A DNA stretch of 39,223 nt from a bacterium UBP15_UBA6099 (GTDB lineage: Bacteria; UBP15; UBA6099): positions 1-39,223 of the forward strand of contig DIWT01000030.1 in assembly GCA_002435745.1 (NCBI GenBank), read 5' to 3'. The notes beneath the pieces are model-generated. The model had not been told where the DNA came from. It made no database searches and was given only the letters and a program-made list of their open reading frames with translations. A program made the translations under genes and the position numbers. Below, piece by piece: positions 1 to 7,378 of the stretch; the first letter of the stretch is position 1; each line of letters begins with the position of its first letter.

Positions 1-31
1 TTTCTATTGGCGAATCCGGGTTGAAAAAACG

Positions 32-493
32 TCAATCTTCCGGGAGGGGGCCGATGAAGGGGAGGGCGGAGGAGATGGAGCGGACTAGCTTTTTTGATTT
101 CTCTCTGATCGGCAATACGGACACGGCGTCGTTGAAAGAGCTTTTCATGCTGGGGGCTGATTTGGCTATGATTGTCATTAGGACGATTCCGGCGAAACAG
201 GCGAAGAGACCCGCTATCAACAGGGCCATCAATCTGCTGAGAAGGATTATCGACATCGTCACGTAGCAAAGAGCGAATCCGCCGAAGGCTCCGACGTACA
301 GGGCGCGCGCCCGTATTTCTGTTTCCAGAGAAGTTATCCCGACGGGTTTTCCTTTGTTTGAAATTACCGGGCGTTTATACGCGCCGGTCTGCTGTTTGCC
401 GCCGTCGTCCGGGGACACCTTAGCGCCGCAGCCTGTGCAAAAGGTCTTTTCTTTCTTGGGGTCGAGTATTTTGCCGCATTTTTCGCATTGCAT
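32..493 (-). CDS. Zinc-ribbon membrane protein, function unknown
   Basis: The 153-residue protein opens with a zinc-ribbon pattern (Cys3, Cys6, Cys19, Cys22, each pair followed by Gly). A polar linker follows, then two adjacent hydrophobic segments at about residues 65-84 and 86-110, and a basic C-terminal tail. This is the common layout of small bacterial zinc-ribbon plus membrane-anchor proteins, whose roles are mostly unknown. The ATG at 493 has a GGAG about 12 nt upstream, which is a weak, distant ribosome site. The gene stands alone on the minus strand, and its stop lies 11 bases before a CCCGGATT motif at the window edge (see the hairpin finding). I recognise the architecture but not a named family. 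Confidence 0.7.
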   Translation of the reverse strand: MQCEKCGKILDPKKEKTFCTGCGAKVSPDDGGKQQTGAYKRPVISNKGKPVGITSLETEIRARALYVGAFGGFALCYVTMSIILLSRLMALLIAGLFACFAGIVLMTIIAKSAPSMKSSFNDAVSVLPIREKSKKLVRSISSALPFIGPLPED

Positions 494-538
494 GGCGGTC
501 GCGCTCCATAATCGGAACCTGACGCGCTATGGTTTCAT

Positions 539-559
539 GCTATTGCTTCTTCCAATAGC
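539..559. repeat. Perfect 7-bp inverted repeat in intergenic region
   Basis: GCTATTG (539-545) and CAATAGC (553-559) form a perfect 7-bp stem with a 7-nt loop. An ATGC/GCAT extension is possible with one bulged G. It lies between the zinc-ribbon gene start and the tRNA-Arg promoter. No T-run follows on either strand, so a terminator is not supported. The rest of 494-697 shows nothing recognisable. Confidence 0.4.
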
Positions 560-697
560 GCATTCGCAGAAGTTCCGACACCAGTATACGGCCCGGCATG
601 GAATAAATCAATCAGCCTTAAGCCGCAGAAGACGCGAGACCGATTGCAACGGTGAAAAAAGCGGGTTGAAGGGCGCGCAAAGTATTGGCGACCGGTC

Positions 698-726
698 TTT
701 ACGGATGAAGTTCAAAATCTTATAAT
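698..726 (+). promoter_or_regulatory. Promoter of tRNA-Arg
   Basis: TTTACG (698-703), a 17-nt spacer and a perfect TATAAT (721-726) make a good sigma-70-type promoter. The expected transcription start is near 733, about 12 nt before the mature tRNA. Confidence 0.65.
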
Positions 727-744
727 AACACCGTTTTGACCGCC

Positions 745-817
745 GCCCCCATAGCTCAGGCGGATAGAGCGCCGGATTCCTAATCCGGGTGCAGAGGTTC
801 GAGTCCTCTTGGGGGCA
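745..817 (+). tRNA. tRNA-Arg (anticodon CCT)
   Basis: A complete cloverleaf can be folded by eye. The acceptor stem pairs GCCCCCA (745-751) with TGGGGGC (810-816). The D arm is GCTC/GAGC (754-757, 767-770). The anticodon stem is CCGGA/TCCGG around loop TTCCTAA, with anticodon CCT at 779-781. The T arm is AGAGG/CCTCT around TTCGAGT. The discriminator is A (817), followed by TCA, so CCA is not encoded. It decodes AGG. Confidence 0.95.
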
Positions 818-896
818 TCATCATAATATCTCAAGGAATCGTCGATAGGGAAAGCGGTTTTGAGTCAGTTTTTCGTCGGCGGACTGCAACTTTAAC

Positions 897-923
897 CCCG
901 GATTTTCACAAGAGAAATCCGGG
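897..923 (-). repeat. Stop-abutting hairpin CCCGGATTT/AAATCCGGG
   Basis: A perfect 9-bp stem (897-905 with 915-923, 9-nt loop) begins on the base immediately after the TAA stop of the hybrid kinase, read on the minus strand. No T-run follows, so it may stabilise the mRNA 3' end or act as a weak terminator. Related hairpins occur at 28182-28204 and 28034-28053. Confidence 0.5.
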
Positions 924-2903
924 TTAATGACTAGATTGGTTCAAGACATCAGCAATCATGGAAATGAGAGCGGCGTTTTCAAAAGGTTTCTGAAGGAAGC
1001 CGAGAGCGCCGTCTTTTATGACTCTGCTCGCGCTTTTGTCTATGCTGTATCCGGAACAGACGATGACTTTGACGTCTGGGTTGATGGCGCGGAGAAGCCT
1101 GAAGGTTTCGACGCCGTCGACTTCCGGCATCATCATGTCGAGTATGACCAAGTCGATTTCATTTTGGCGTTTTCTATAAATCTCCAGCGCGCGCGCTGCG
1201 CCTGAGGCCGGAATCGGGTTGAGCCCGTTGATGGCGAGTATCTCGGCTGTTATCTCCAGAAAATCCTTGTCGTCGTCCACAACAAGTATCGTTCCATCGA
1301 CTTTCGGCGGAGAGTCTTCGCGCGAAGCCGTGGCAGCAGCGGGAGACGAGTCTTTTGTCGCCGGAAAATAGATGTCCACCCGTGTGCCTTTCCCCGGCGC
1401 GCTGTTTATGGACATGAAGCCATTGTGCCGTTGCACTATGCCAAGAGTGATAGGCATACCGAGACCGGTTCCTTTTCCGCGCTCCTTCGTTGTGAAAAAA
1501 GGCTCGTAGATTCGATTGATCACATCCGCCGGCATTCCCTTTCCGGTGTCGATGACAGAGATGCGGCAATAGTCTCCGGGGGACGAGTTAGGGATTGCGG
1601 CGCAGTCTTTGTCATTCAGCGAAACATCCTCCGCCAGTATGGTTACGACGCCGTTTTCCGACATTGAATCGCAAGCGTTTATGCTAACGTTAAGAAGAGA
1701 CTGAATGGCTTGGTTCATGTCCAGAGACATGGTGGCGGAGCTTTTTGAGGTTTCGGAGCAGATGTTGATATTTTTCGAAACGGTGCGTTTGAGCAGATCG
1801 AGCAGTTCGGACACAATCGCTTCGGCGGAAGTCGAGCGGACATCCAGTTTTTCCTTGCGCGCGAATGTTAGCAGATTCATGGTCATGTCTTTTGCGCGCG
1901 CCGCGACTTTTTTGATTCTGTCCATGTGTTTGAAGTTCGGGTCTGACTCGTCGAGACTGTCAAGAACGAGGCTTGTCGTGGCAATGACGATGGCGAGAAT
2001 ATTGTTAAATTCATGCGCTATGCCACCGGCCAGTTTTCCTATGGCATCCATCTTCTGGGATTGTATAAGCTGGTCTTGAGTTCTTAAAAGCTCGGAGGTT
2101 CTTTGCGCGACCAATTCTTCGAGTTTTTCGCGGTGTTTTTCCAATTCGATTTCAGCAAGTTTTCTTTCAGTTATGTCGTTTGCGATGGCAAGGAGATATT
2201 TATTGCCGTCGGGATCGAGAAACAACGACTTAATAGCCACCTGCCATCTTTCGCGGCCATCAATTTCTGTTAGTGTTTCTTCATTGATATTTGGCTCGCC
2301 GGTAGTGAACACTCTCTCCTCTACGGCTCTGAAAATGTCTGCTTCTTCTTTGCGGATAAAGTCGTAATCGGTTTTTCCTATCATTGCTTCGACAGGCAGT
2401 TGAAACATGTCTCCGATTATCTTATTGATCAGTAGCCATCTGTGCTCGCTGTCTTTCACTGCAAGAGGATGGGGAATAGCGTCTATGACTCTCTGAAGAA
2501 AATCCCTCGTTTTCTTCAACTCGGACGTCCGGGTTTCCACTAGCTTTTCCAGTTGGATGTTTTGTTGTTCCTTTATGTTCCAATTCGTGACATCGGCCAG
2601 CGTTATGATCGCCCGCTCGCTCGACAGTGGGTTCACCGAGTGGAGCAGGTTCCTGCCGTCTCTGACGTCTTCGAAAACCATTTTGCGTCCGGATTCGAGA
2701 CATTCTTTCAATATTGCTTTTCTGCGTTCTGCCACTTCCGGGAGCATGAACTTCTCAAAGTGGTTTCCGATCAACTCTTCGGCTGTTCTATTCAAATTCA
2801 TGCATGCCGCATTATTGCAGAACTCGATAGTTCCGTTATTATTTATTATGAGAGTCGGGACGTCGATGTTGTTCAGAATGGCTAATTCAGTCGGGTTTTT
2901 CAT
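924..2903 (-). CDS. PAS-PAS hybrid sensor histidine kinase with receiver domain
   Basis: This 659-residue protein senses an unknown signal and autophosphorylates, then passes phosphate to its own receiver. The order is PAS (about 5-110), second PAS (135-250, ending in the usual NDITERK), a coiled coil to 280, HisKA with phospho-acceptor His297 in GGIAHEFNN, and an HATPase domain. The ATPase domain shows the N box (Asn405/Asn409), G1 DTGKGMP (452-458) and G2 KGTGLGMP. The receiver spans about 538-655, with Asp589 in ILDMMMP and a conserved Lys in LQKPF. There are no membrane segments, so it is probably cytosolic. I chose the ATG at 2903 because GGAG lies 7 nt upstream; an in-frame ATG at 2942 has no ribosome site. 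No separate response regulator is adjacent, so an output partner must lie elsewhere. Confidence 0.93.
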   Translation of the reverse strand: MKNPTELAILNNIDVPTLIINNNGTIEFCNNAACMNLNRTAEELIGNHFEKFMLPEVAERRKAILKECLESGRKMVFEDVRDGRNLLHSVNPLSSERAIITLADVTNWNIKEQQNIQLEKLVETRTSELKKTRDFLQRVIDAIPHPLAVKDSEHRWLLINKIIGDMFQLPVEAMIGKTDYDFIRKEEADIFRAVEERVFTTGEPNINEETLTEIDGRERWQVAIKSLFLDPDGNKYLLAIANDITERKLAEIELEKHREKLEELVAQRTSELLRTQDQLIQSQKMDAIGKLAGGIAHEFNNILAIVIATTSLVLDSLDESDPNFKHMDRIKKVAARAKDMTMNLLTFARKEKLDVRSTSAEAIVSELLDLLKRTVSKNINICSETSKSSATMSLDMNQAIQSLLNVSINACDSMSENGVVTILAEDVSLNDKDCAAIPNSSPGDYCRISVIDTGKGMPADVINRIYEPFFTTKERGKGTGLGMPITLGIVQRHNGFMSINSAPGKGTRVDIYFPATKDSSPAAATASREDSPPKVDGTILVVDDDKDFLEITAEILAINGLNPIPASGAARALEIYRKRQNEIDLVILDMMMPEVDGVETFRLLRAINPDVKVIVCSGYSIDKSASRVIKDGALGFLQKPFENAALISMIADVLNQSSH

Positions 2904-3039
2904 TTGTTCTCCGCAAGACGCGTTGCCCGGAATGTCATTCATCGCGCGACTAACTCGTCTGTATCAGGACGATAATATAAATGGCTTTAAAGCAATATGC
3001 AAACATCGCCTCGGACTCGAAACCGAATATGTGGAGCTT

Positions 3040-3486
3040 TCATTTCAACGAAAGTTCGGAAGAACAATTCGGGCACTTGATTGCGCGCACGGAAATGGTC
3101 GATACGCAAAACGGACATTCCATCGTTGTCGGAGCTTCGGCGGGAGCGGGTTGTGGCTGTTTCTTAAGCCGGTTCACCTGTTTGACTATCAAGAAGACGA
3201 CGAACGCGATTATAACGAAGTCGATGACGGCGGAGATGAAAATGCCGTAGTTTATGGTGGGGGCGCCAGCGGCCTGAGCCTCCGCCAGAGACGCGTAAGT
3301 CGCTCCGTTTAGCGCCACGAAAAGGTTTGCGAAATCCATACCGCCGGTCAACTTGCCAATCGGGGGCATGACGACATCGTTGACCAGAGAGGTCACGATT
3401 TTTCCGAAGGCTGCGCCGATAATCACGCCGATGGCCATATCCAGCACGTTGCCTCGCATAGCAAATTCCTTGAATTCCTTGAGCAT
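3040..3486 (-). CDS. mscL: Large-conductance mechanosensitive channel MscL
   Basis: The protein (148 residues) is an inner-membrane tension-gated pore that vents solutes during hypo-osmotic shock. The N-terminal amphipathic helix and TM1 (FAMRGNVLDMAIGVIIGAAF, residues 8-27) are canonical, as is the VVMPPIG turn at 38-44. TM2 (about 80-101) is followed by a basic charge cluster. The C terminus differs from the E. coli helix: after a Pro/Ala linker it ends in a four-cysteine knuckle (Cys124, 127, 138, 141), a zinc-ribbon tail that also occurs in other bacterial MscL proteins. The start is clear: a perfect AGGAGG lies 5 nt before the ATG. The gene is divergent from mltG. Confidence 0.95.
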   Translation of the reverse strand: MLKEFKEFAMRGNVLDMAIGVIIGAAFGKIVTSLVNDVVMPPIGKLTGGMDFANLFVALNGATYASLAEAQAAGAPTINYGIFISAVIDFVIIAFVVFLIVKQVNRLKKQPQPAPAEAPTTMECPFCVSTISVRAIKCPNCSSELSLK

Positions 3487-3514
3487 AGCGGCCTCCTAAT
3501 TCGAGTATTTGCGG

Positions 3515-3520
3515 ATTATA
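3515..3520 (-). promoter_or_regulatory. Possible -10 element of mscL
   Basis: TATAAT on the minus strand sits 28 nt upstream of the mscL start codon and about 18 nt before its AGGAGG. No convincing -35 hexamer is visible, so this is only a candidate. Confidence 0.35.
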
Positions 3521-3696
3521 TTACAACTATTATGAATAAGGCGCAATATCTTTGAATCGGGCGATTATGCGAGCGCCGCTTAAGATAATCCATGTTGAAC
3601 ATGCTGTCAGTTTCGGGAAAGCGGTTAAGCTTAGCCTATGGTTTAGCGGAAGGAACCGGGTTAAAATAGGTGTCATGCGATTTGGAGGAAGGGGCG

Positions 3697-4695
3697 ATGA
3701 TTAGATTCGTCAAAGGCGCGCTTATCGGGTTGTTGGTTGCGCTGGGCGCGACGGTTTTCATGTTGGCTTACGTAAATTCGCCGGCGAACGGAAACGACGG
3801 GCCGAGAACGTTTTCGATTCAGAGAGGGGACAACGCGACGGCGGTTGCGATGAGGCTGCGCGAGCAGGGTTTCATCAGAAGCCCGTCGTATTTTCTTCTG
3901 GCGGCGACGCTGGGCGATCAGACGCGATCTTTTATGCCGGGAAGGTACACGATATCCGGCTCGATGAGCGCGAGAGACATACTTGCGCGGCTCGCCTTCG
4001 GAAAACCGGAGGAGTCGGTCGACAGAGTGACTTTTCCTGAAGGCATAACCGCCGAAGAAGCGGCGTTGAAGCTTGAGGAATTCGGATTGTGCGACGCGGA
4101 CGAATTCATGTCAGTAGTGGAAGACCCGGAGGCGCACGGAATAGACACGCGAGGGATTGATCCGCCTACGCTTGAGGGATTCCTTTTCCCGGACACGTAT
4201 TTCATCGATGAAATGACGACATGCAAATCGATGGCAAAGAGGATGACGACGGAGTTTTTCAAAAAGTTCGGGCCTGACGAATCGGCGCGCGCTGCGGAGC
4301 TTGGGATGTCGCCGTTAGATGTTGTGACGCTGGCGTCGCTGGTTGAGAAAGAGGCGAGGTTGTCGTCCGAGCGCGGGTTGATATCCGGCGTTATTCACAA
4401 TAGGCTGAAGGCGAAGATGTTGCTGCAGATTGACGCGACGGTGCAGTACGCGCTGCCGGAGCGCAAGGAGAGGCTGCTTTACAAGGACCTCGAAGTGGAC
4501 TCCCCGTATAACACATACAAGAGGGCGGGGCTTCCTCCGGGGCCGATATGCAATCCGGGGACGGCCGCCATCCGCGCCGCGCTCTATCCTGAGAAATCGG
4601 ACTATTTATACTACGTGGCAAGAGGAGACGGCGGACATGTGTTCAACCGCGCGTTCGACGAGCATGTGCGCTCGAAGCGGGGAGCCGGTAGATGA
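3697..4695 (+). CDS. mltG: Endolytic murein transglycosylase MltG
   Basis: MltG (332 residues here) cleaves nascent glycan strands in the periplasm and is thought to set peptidoglycan strand length. It has one N-terminal membrane anchor (about 4-26), a LysM-like region (38-100) and the YceG catalytic domain. The domain contains ASLVEKEA with Glu217 at the position of the E. coli catalytic Glu, then GVIHNRL, SPYNTY and GLPPGPICNPG. I chose the ATG at 3697 because GGAGG lies 8 nt upstream. An in-frame GTG at 3670 would place this ribosome site inside the gene. It is the first gene of a packed plus-strand run, and its stop overlaps a mini-ORF by ATGA. Confidence 0.95.
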   Translation: MIRFVKGALIGLLVALGATVFMLAYVNSPANGNDGPRTFSIQRGDNATAVAMRLREQGFIRSPSYFLLAATLGDQTRSFMPGRYTISGSMSARDILARLAFGKPEESVDRVTFPEGITAEEAALKLEEFGLCDADEFMSVVEDPEAHGIDTRGIDPPTLEGFLFPDTYFIDEMTTCKSMAKRMTTEFFKKFGPDESARAAELGMSPLDVVTLASLVEKEARLSSERGLISGVIHNRLKAKMLLQIDATVQYALPERKERLLYKDLEVDSPYNTYKRAGLPPGPICNPGTAAIRAALYPEKSDYLYYVARGDGGHVFNRAFDEHVRSKRGAGR

Positions 4696-4745
4696 GTCGG
4701 AGCGATTTGGCCAAGATCGAAATTTTGCCGGAAGGCGGGCTATGA
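4692..4745 (+). CDS. Candidate 17-codon coupling mini-ORF
   Basis: The frame begins with ATG at 4692 and ends with TGA at 4743-4745, encoding MSRSDLAKIEILPEGGL. Its start overlaps the mltG stop (ATGA), and its stop overlaps the ATG of the radical SAM gene (ATGA). Ribosomes could thus pass from mltG through the mini-ORF to the next gene by termination-reinitiation. The product has no recognisable domain. The arrangement could be chance, and translation is not shown. Confidence 0.35.
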   Translation: MSRSDLAKIEILPEGGL

Positions 4746-5836
4746 ACGGAATCGGCAGGGAAATATGGCTGCGCTCGGTGGACGTTCCTTTTCACAGGTC
4801 GTTCAGGTCTTTCGGCGTTCCCGTGCTTGCTCCTTTTCACATATCTTTTGCAGTCACATATCGATGTCTCAACCTGTGCCAGACATGCCAGAGCTTCAAA
4901 AAATCGCGGATGCGCGAACTGACTCTCAACGAATACGCGAGCGTGTTCGACAAGATGACATTCTCGCCGTTCTGCGCGACGTTCACCGGAGGGGAGCCGT
5001 TTCTTAGGCAGGATTTCGGCAAGATAGCGGCGCTGGCGTGCAAGAAGCTGAAACCGGCGATTGTGATGTTCGAGACCTGCGGAGATCATCCCGAACGGGT
5101 TCGCCGCGTGGTCAGCGCGCTGGCCGGACACTACTCCGACATTCTTTTCATCGTGTGGATATCAATGGATGGAACCGGGGAAGCGCTGGATTCAATGCGT
5201 GGCGGGGTTCCGGGGTCTTTCGAGTCGGCGCTGAAGACATACCGGCTGATGCGCGGCTCTCCGGCGACAAATCTTCTGGTGGGGTTCAACGCGGTGGTGT
5301 CGCGTTACAACGCGGCGCTCGCGCCCAAGCTGCTCGACGATCTCTTCATGCTGTATCCCGACCTTGTGTCGCTGGACGCGGCGGGAGGCGCGGAGGCGCT
5401 GGGCGTCGCCGGAGTGGATGTTTCCCCGACTGCCGAGGAATTCGCAACGGCGGTCGAGGCGTATCTCGAAAAACTCAACGCCCTGAGGGGCAGAGGCGAG
5501 ATAAGGTTTATGAAACGGCTTCTGGCGCGGCGGGCCGAAACGGCGCTGGAAAGCCTGAGGACAAACGACAGGGCGGGCAACTGTTTCGCGGGTCACGCTT
5601 ATCTTTATATTGATCCGAGAGGCTCGGTGTGCGACTGCCCGGTGGCTGCGAGAGAAATGGGCGACCTGCGGGAAAACGACTATTCGCTTGAGCGCGTGTT
5701 GAAATCCGCGACAGCTCGGCAGGTTCGCAAACAGGTCAATTCCGGGGTGTGCGCGTGCGCGATGTCGGCCACGTCGATGGCGAATATGTTCATGTCTCCG
5801 GGCGGGTACGTCAATCTCGCCGGAGCGAGCGTGTAG
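4742..5836 (+). CDS. Radical SAM protein with Cys-rich C-terminal region
   Basis: The 364-residue product has a radical SAM core that would bind a [4Fe-4S] cluster and S-adenosylmethionine through Cys42, Cys46 and Cys49 (CxxxCxxC, RCLNLCQTC). The SAM-contacting GGEP motif follows (TFTGGEPFLR). The C-terminal quarter holds additional cysteines (CFAGH, VCDCP, CACAM), reminiscent of an auxiliary-cluster SPASM/twitch region, and the segment IDPRGSVCDCP is typical of such domains. Substrate unknown. I chose ATG 4742 because it lies at the start of the recognisable domain, follows a purine-rich GGAAGGCGGG and overlaps the mini-ORF stop. The reading frame is open farther upstream inside mltG, but that part looks non-coding. 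It sits between mltG and folP, with 10 nt to folP. Confidence 0.85.
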   Translation: MNGIGREIWLRSVDVPFHRSFRSFGVPVLAPFHISFAVTYRCLNLCQTCQSFKKSRMRELTLNEYASVFDKMTFSPFCATFTGGEPFLRQDFGKIAALACKKLKPAIVMFETCGDHPERVRRVVSALAGHYSDILFIVWISMDGTGEALDSMRGGVPGSFESALKTYRLMRGSPATNLLVGFNAVVSRYNAALAPKLLDDLFMLYPDLVSLDAAGGAEALGVAGVDVSPTAEEFATAVEAYLEKLNALRGRGEIRFMKRLLARRAETALESLRTNDRAGNCFAGHAYLYIDPRGSVCDCPVAAREMGDLRENDYSLERVLKSATARQVRKQVNSGVCACAMSATSMANMFMSPGGYVNLAGASV

Positions 5837-5846
5837 AGGAGCGGGG

Positions 5847-7076
5847 ATGGAAATATTCGAGATAAACCCCAAAACTCCGGAAGACGCCGAGGTGGAATTG
5901 TTGCGGCTCGGCGCGCAGGGAGAGGGCGCGGCAGGCTCGCGGCTTTTGTTTCAGGCGCTTCTGGTCAGAGGGGTGTCCCCGGCGGACGCGCTCGCGCTCA
6001 AGGAGGAGATGTCGGCGGCGGGCGGAGACGCCACTCTGCCGTTGTCCGTTTATCAGGGGGGCGGGGGCGGCGCAGTCGATGTGATTCTTACGGGGGCTTT
6101 GGACTCGCATCGCCGTTGCGCTTCGGCAATCATCACGCGCTCCCGCGCTCTCGAATCCGTGGCGGCTTCAATCAACCGGCTGATTTCGCGGATCGACGGC
6201 TCCGCGCCGACGCCGCCGGCGATTTGGCCGGACGGGCCTATGCCCTTCGGCTCCCGCACTTATGTAATGGGAATAATCAACGCGACGCCGGACTCGTTCT
6301 ACGACGGAGGCCGTAACATCGATGTCGGCGCGGCTCTCAAGACCGTCGCCGATATGGCGGACGCCGGAGTCGATATCGTGGATGTCGGCGGGGAGTCAAC
6401 TCGGCCGGGTTCGGCTCCTGTGGGCGAAGAGGAGGAAATTCGCCGCGCTCTGCCTCTCATAAGGGAGATACGCGCTTCGTTCCCGGCGTTGAGGATATCG
6501 ATAGACACGTACCGGGCAAGAACGGCCGAGGCCGCGCTCGCAGCCGGCGCGGGAATGATAAACGACATCTCCGCAATGCGAATCGACCCGGACATCGCGA
6601 GGGTGGCGGCGGAATTCGGCGCTCCGCTCTGCCTGATGCACATGAGAGGCGAGCCGCGCGACATGCAACTGAATCCTTCATATCCCGGCGACGTGTGTTT
6701 CGAGATAAACACGTTTTTCTCCGAACGCATACGCGCGGCGGTGGAAGCAGGAGTGAAAGAGAGCCAGATAGTCATCGACCCCGGAATAGGGTTCGGAAAA
6801 ACGGCGGAGCATAATCTGGAGATACTCAACAGGCTGGACGAGTTCAGACCGCACGGCAGGCCGATACTCATAGGGGCGTCGAGGAAGAGTTTCATAGGCG
6901 CGGCGCTGGACCTGCCGGTGGAGGAAAGGCTGGAAGGCTCTCTGGCTGCCGCGGCGCTCTCCGTGGCGCGCGGCGCAGACATTGTTCGCGTCCACGATGT
7001 CCGCGCGACCGTCCGCGCGGTCAGGCTGGCGGATGCGGTGGTTAGAAAAAAAAGGATGCTGGAACGCAATGATTGA
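5847..7076 (+). CDS. folP: Dihydropteroate synthase with N-terminal extension
   Basis: FolP condenses 4-aminobenzoate with hydroxymethyl-dihydropterin diphosphate to form dihydropteroate in folate synthesis. The TIM-barrel domain occupies about residues 137-400, with MGIINATPDSF (141-151), GGESTRPG (181-188), an IDPGIGFGKT loop and the GASRKSF phosphate-binding motif. Total length is 409 residues. About 130 extra residues precede the barrel, including LKEEMSAAGGDA. A comparable extension is known in some bacterial and archaeal DHPS proteins; its role is not established. GAGCGGGG lies just upstream of the ATG. The gene follows the radical SAM gene by 10 nt and overlaps the next small gene by 8 nt. 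Confidence 0.95.
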   Translation: MEIFEINPKTPEDAEVELLRLGAQGEGAAGSRLLFQALLVRGVSPADALALKEEMSAAGGDATLPLSVYQGGGGGAVDVILTGALDSHRRCASAIITRSRALESVAASINRLISRIDGSAPTPPAIWPDGPMPFGSRTYVMGIINATPDSFYDGGRNIDVGAALKTVADMADAGVDIVDVGGESTRPGSAPVGEEEEIRRALPLIREIRASFPALRISIDTYRARTAEAALAAGAGMINDISAMRIDPDIARVAAEFGAPLCLMHMRGEPRDMQLNPSYPGDVCFEINTFFSERIRAAVEAGVKESQIVIDPGIGFGKTAEHNLEILNRLDEFRPHGRPILIGASRKSFIGAALDLPVEERLEGSLAAAALSVARGADIVRVHDVRATVRAVRLADAVVRKKRMLERND

Positions 7077-7299
7077 GATTGACGCTCAGGGGCTGAAAGC
7101 GGGCGAGTTCGCCGAAATTCTCTGCGACCGCTGCGGCAACGCTCCTCTGGCTTACTATTGCCCGGCATGCGATTACAAAGTGTGCGGCGACTGCGTTAGC
7201 CGGGCGTTCCGTAAGAGCCGAGACGGCTCTCTCGTCTGCAAGCGATGCGGACACACCGACCGAAATCTCGACACTTTCATCGGCCCGGACAAACCTTAA
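7069..7299 (+). CDS. Small multi-cysteine zinc-binding protein
   Basis: This 76-residue protein carries four CxxC-type pairs (Cys19/22, 31/34, 39/42, 57/60). The spacing CDRC..CPAC..CGDC..CKRC looks like a treble-clef or B-box-like double zinc site. There are no membrane segments and no catalytic motif. It starts 8 nt inside folP, so it is probably translationally coupled to it and ends the mltG operon. The upstream region has no strong ribosome site, which fits coupling. I cannot assign a function; protein or nucleic-acid binding would be typical for such folds. Confidence 0.65.
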   Translation: MIEIDAQGLKAGEFAEILCDRCGNAPLAYYCPACDYKVCGDCVSRAFRKSRDGSLVCKRCGHTDRNLDTFIGPDKP

Positions 7300-7359
7300 A
7301 CGCGGCTGCGAATCATCAGATATTATCAATTGACAATATGGATAGGAACTGACGGAGAG

Positions 7360-7378
7360 CGGCGGTTATTCCCCGCCG
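7360..7378 (-). repeat. Hairpin spanning the rlmN stop codon
   Basis: CGGCGG (7360-7365) and CCGCCG (7373-7378) form a 6-bp stem. Its 7-nt loop contains the rlmN TAA stop on the minus strand. No T-run follows. Confidence 0.3.
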
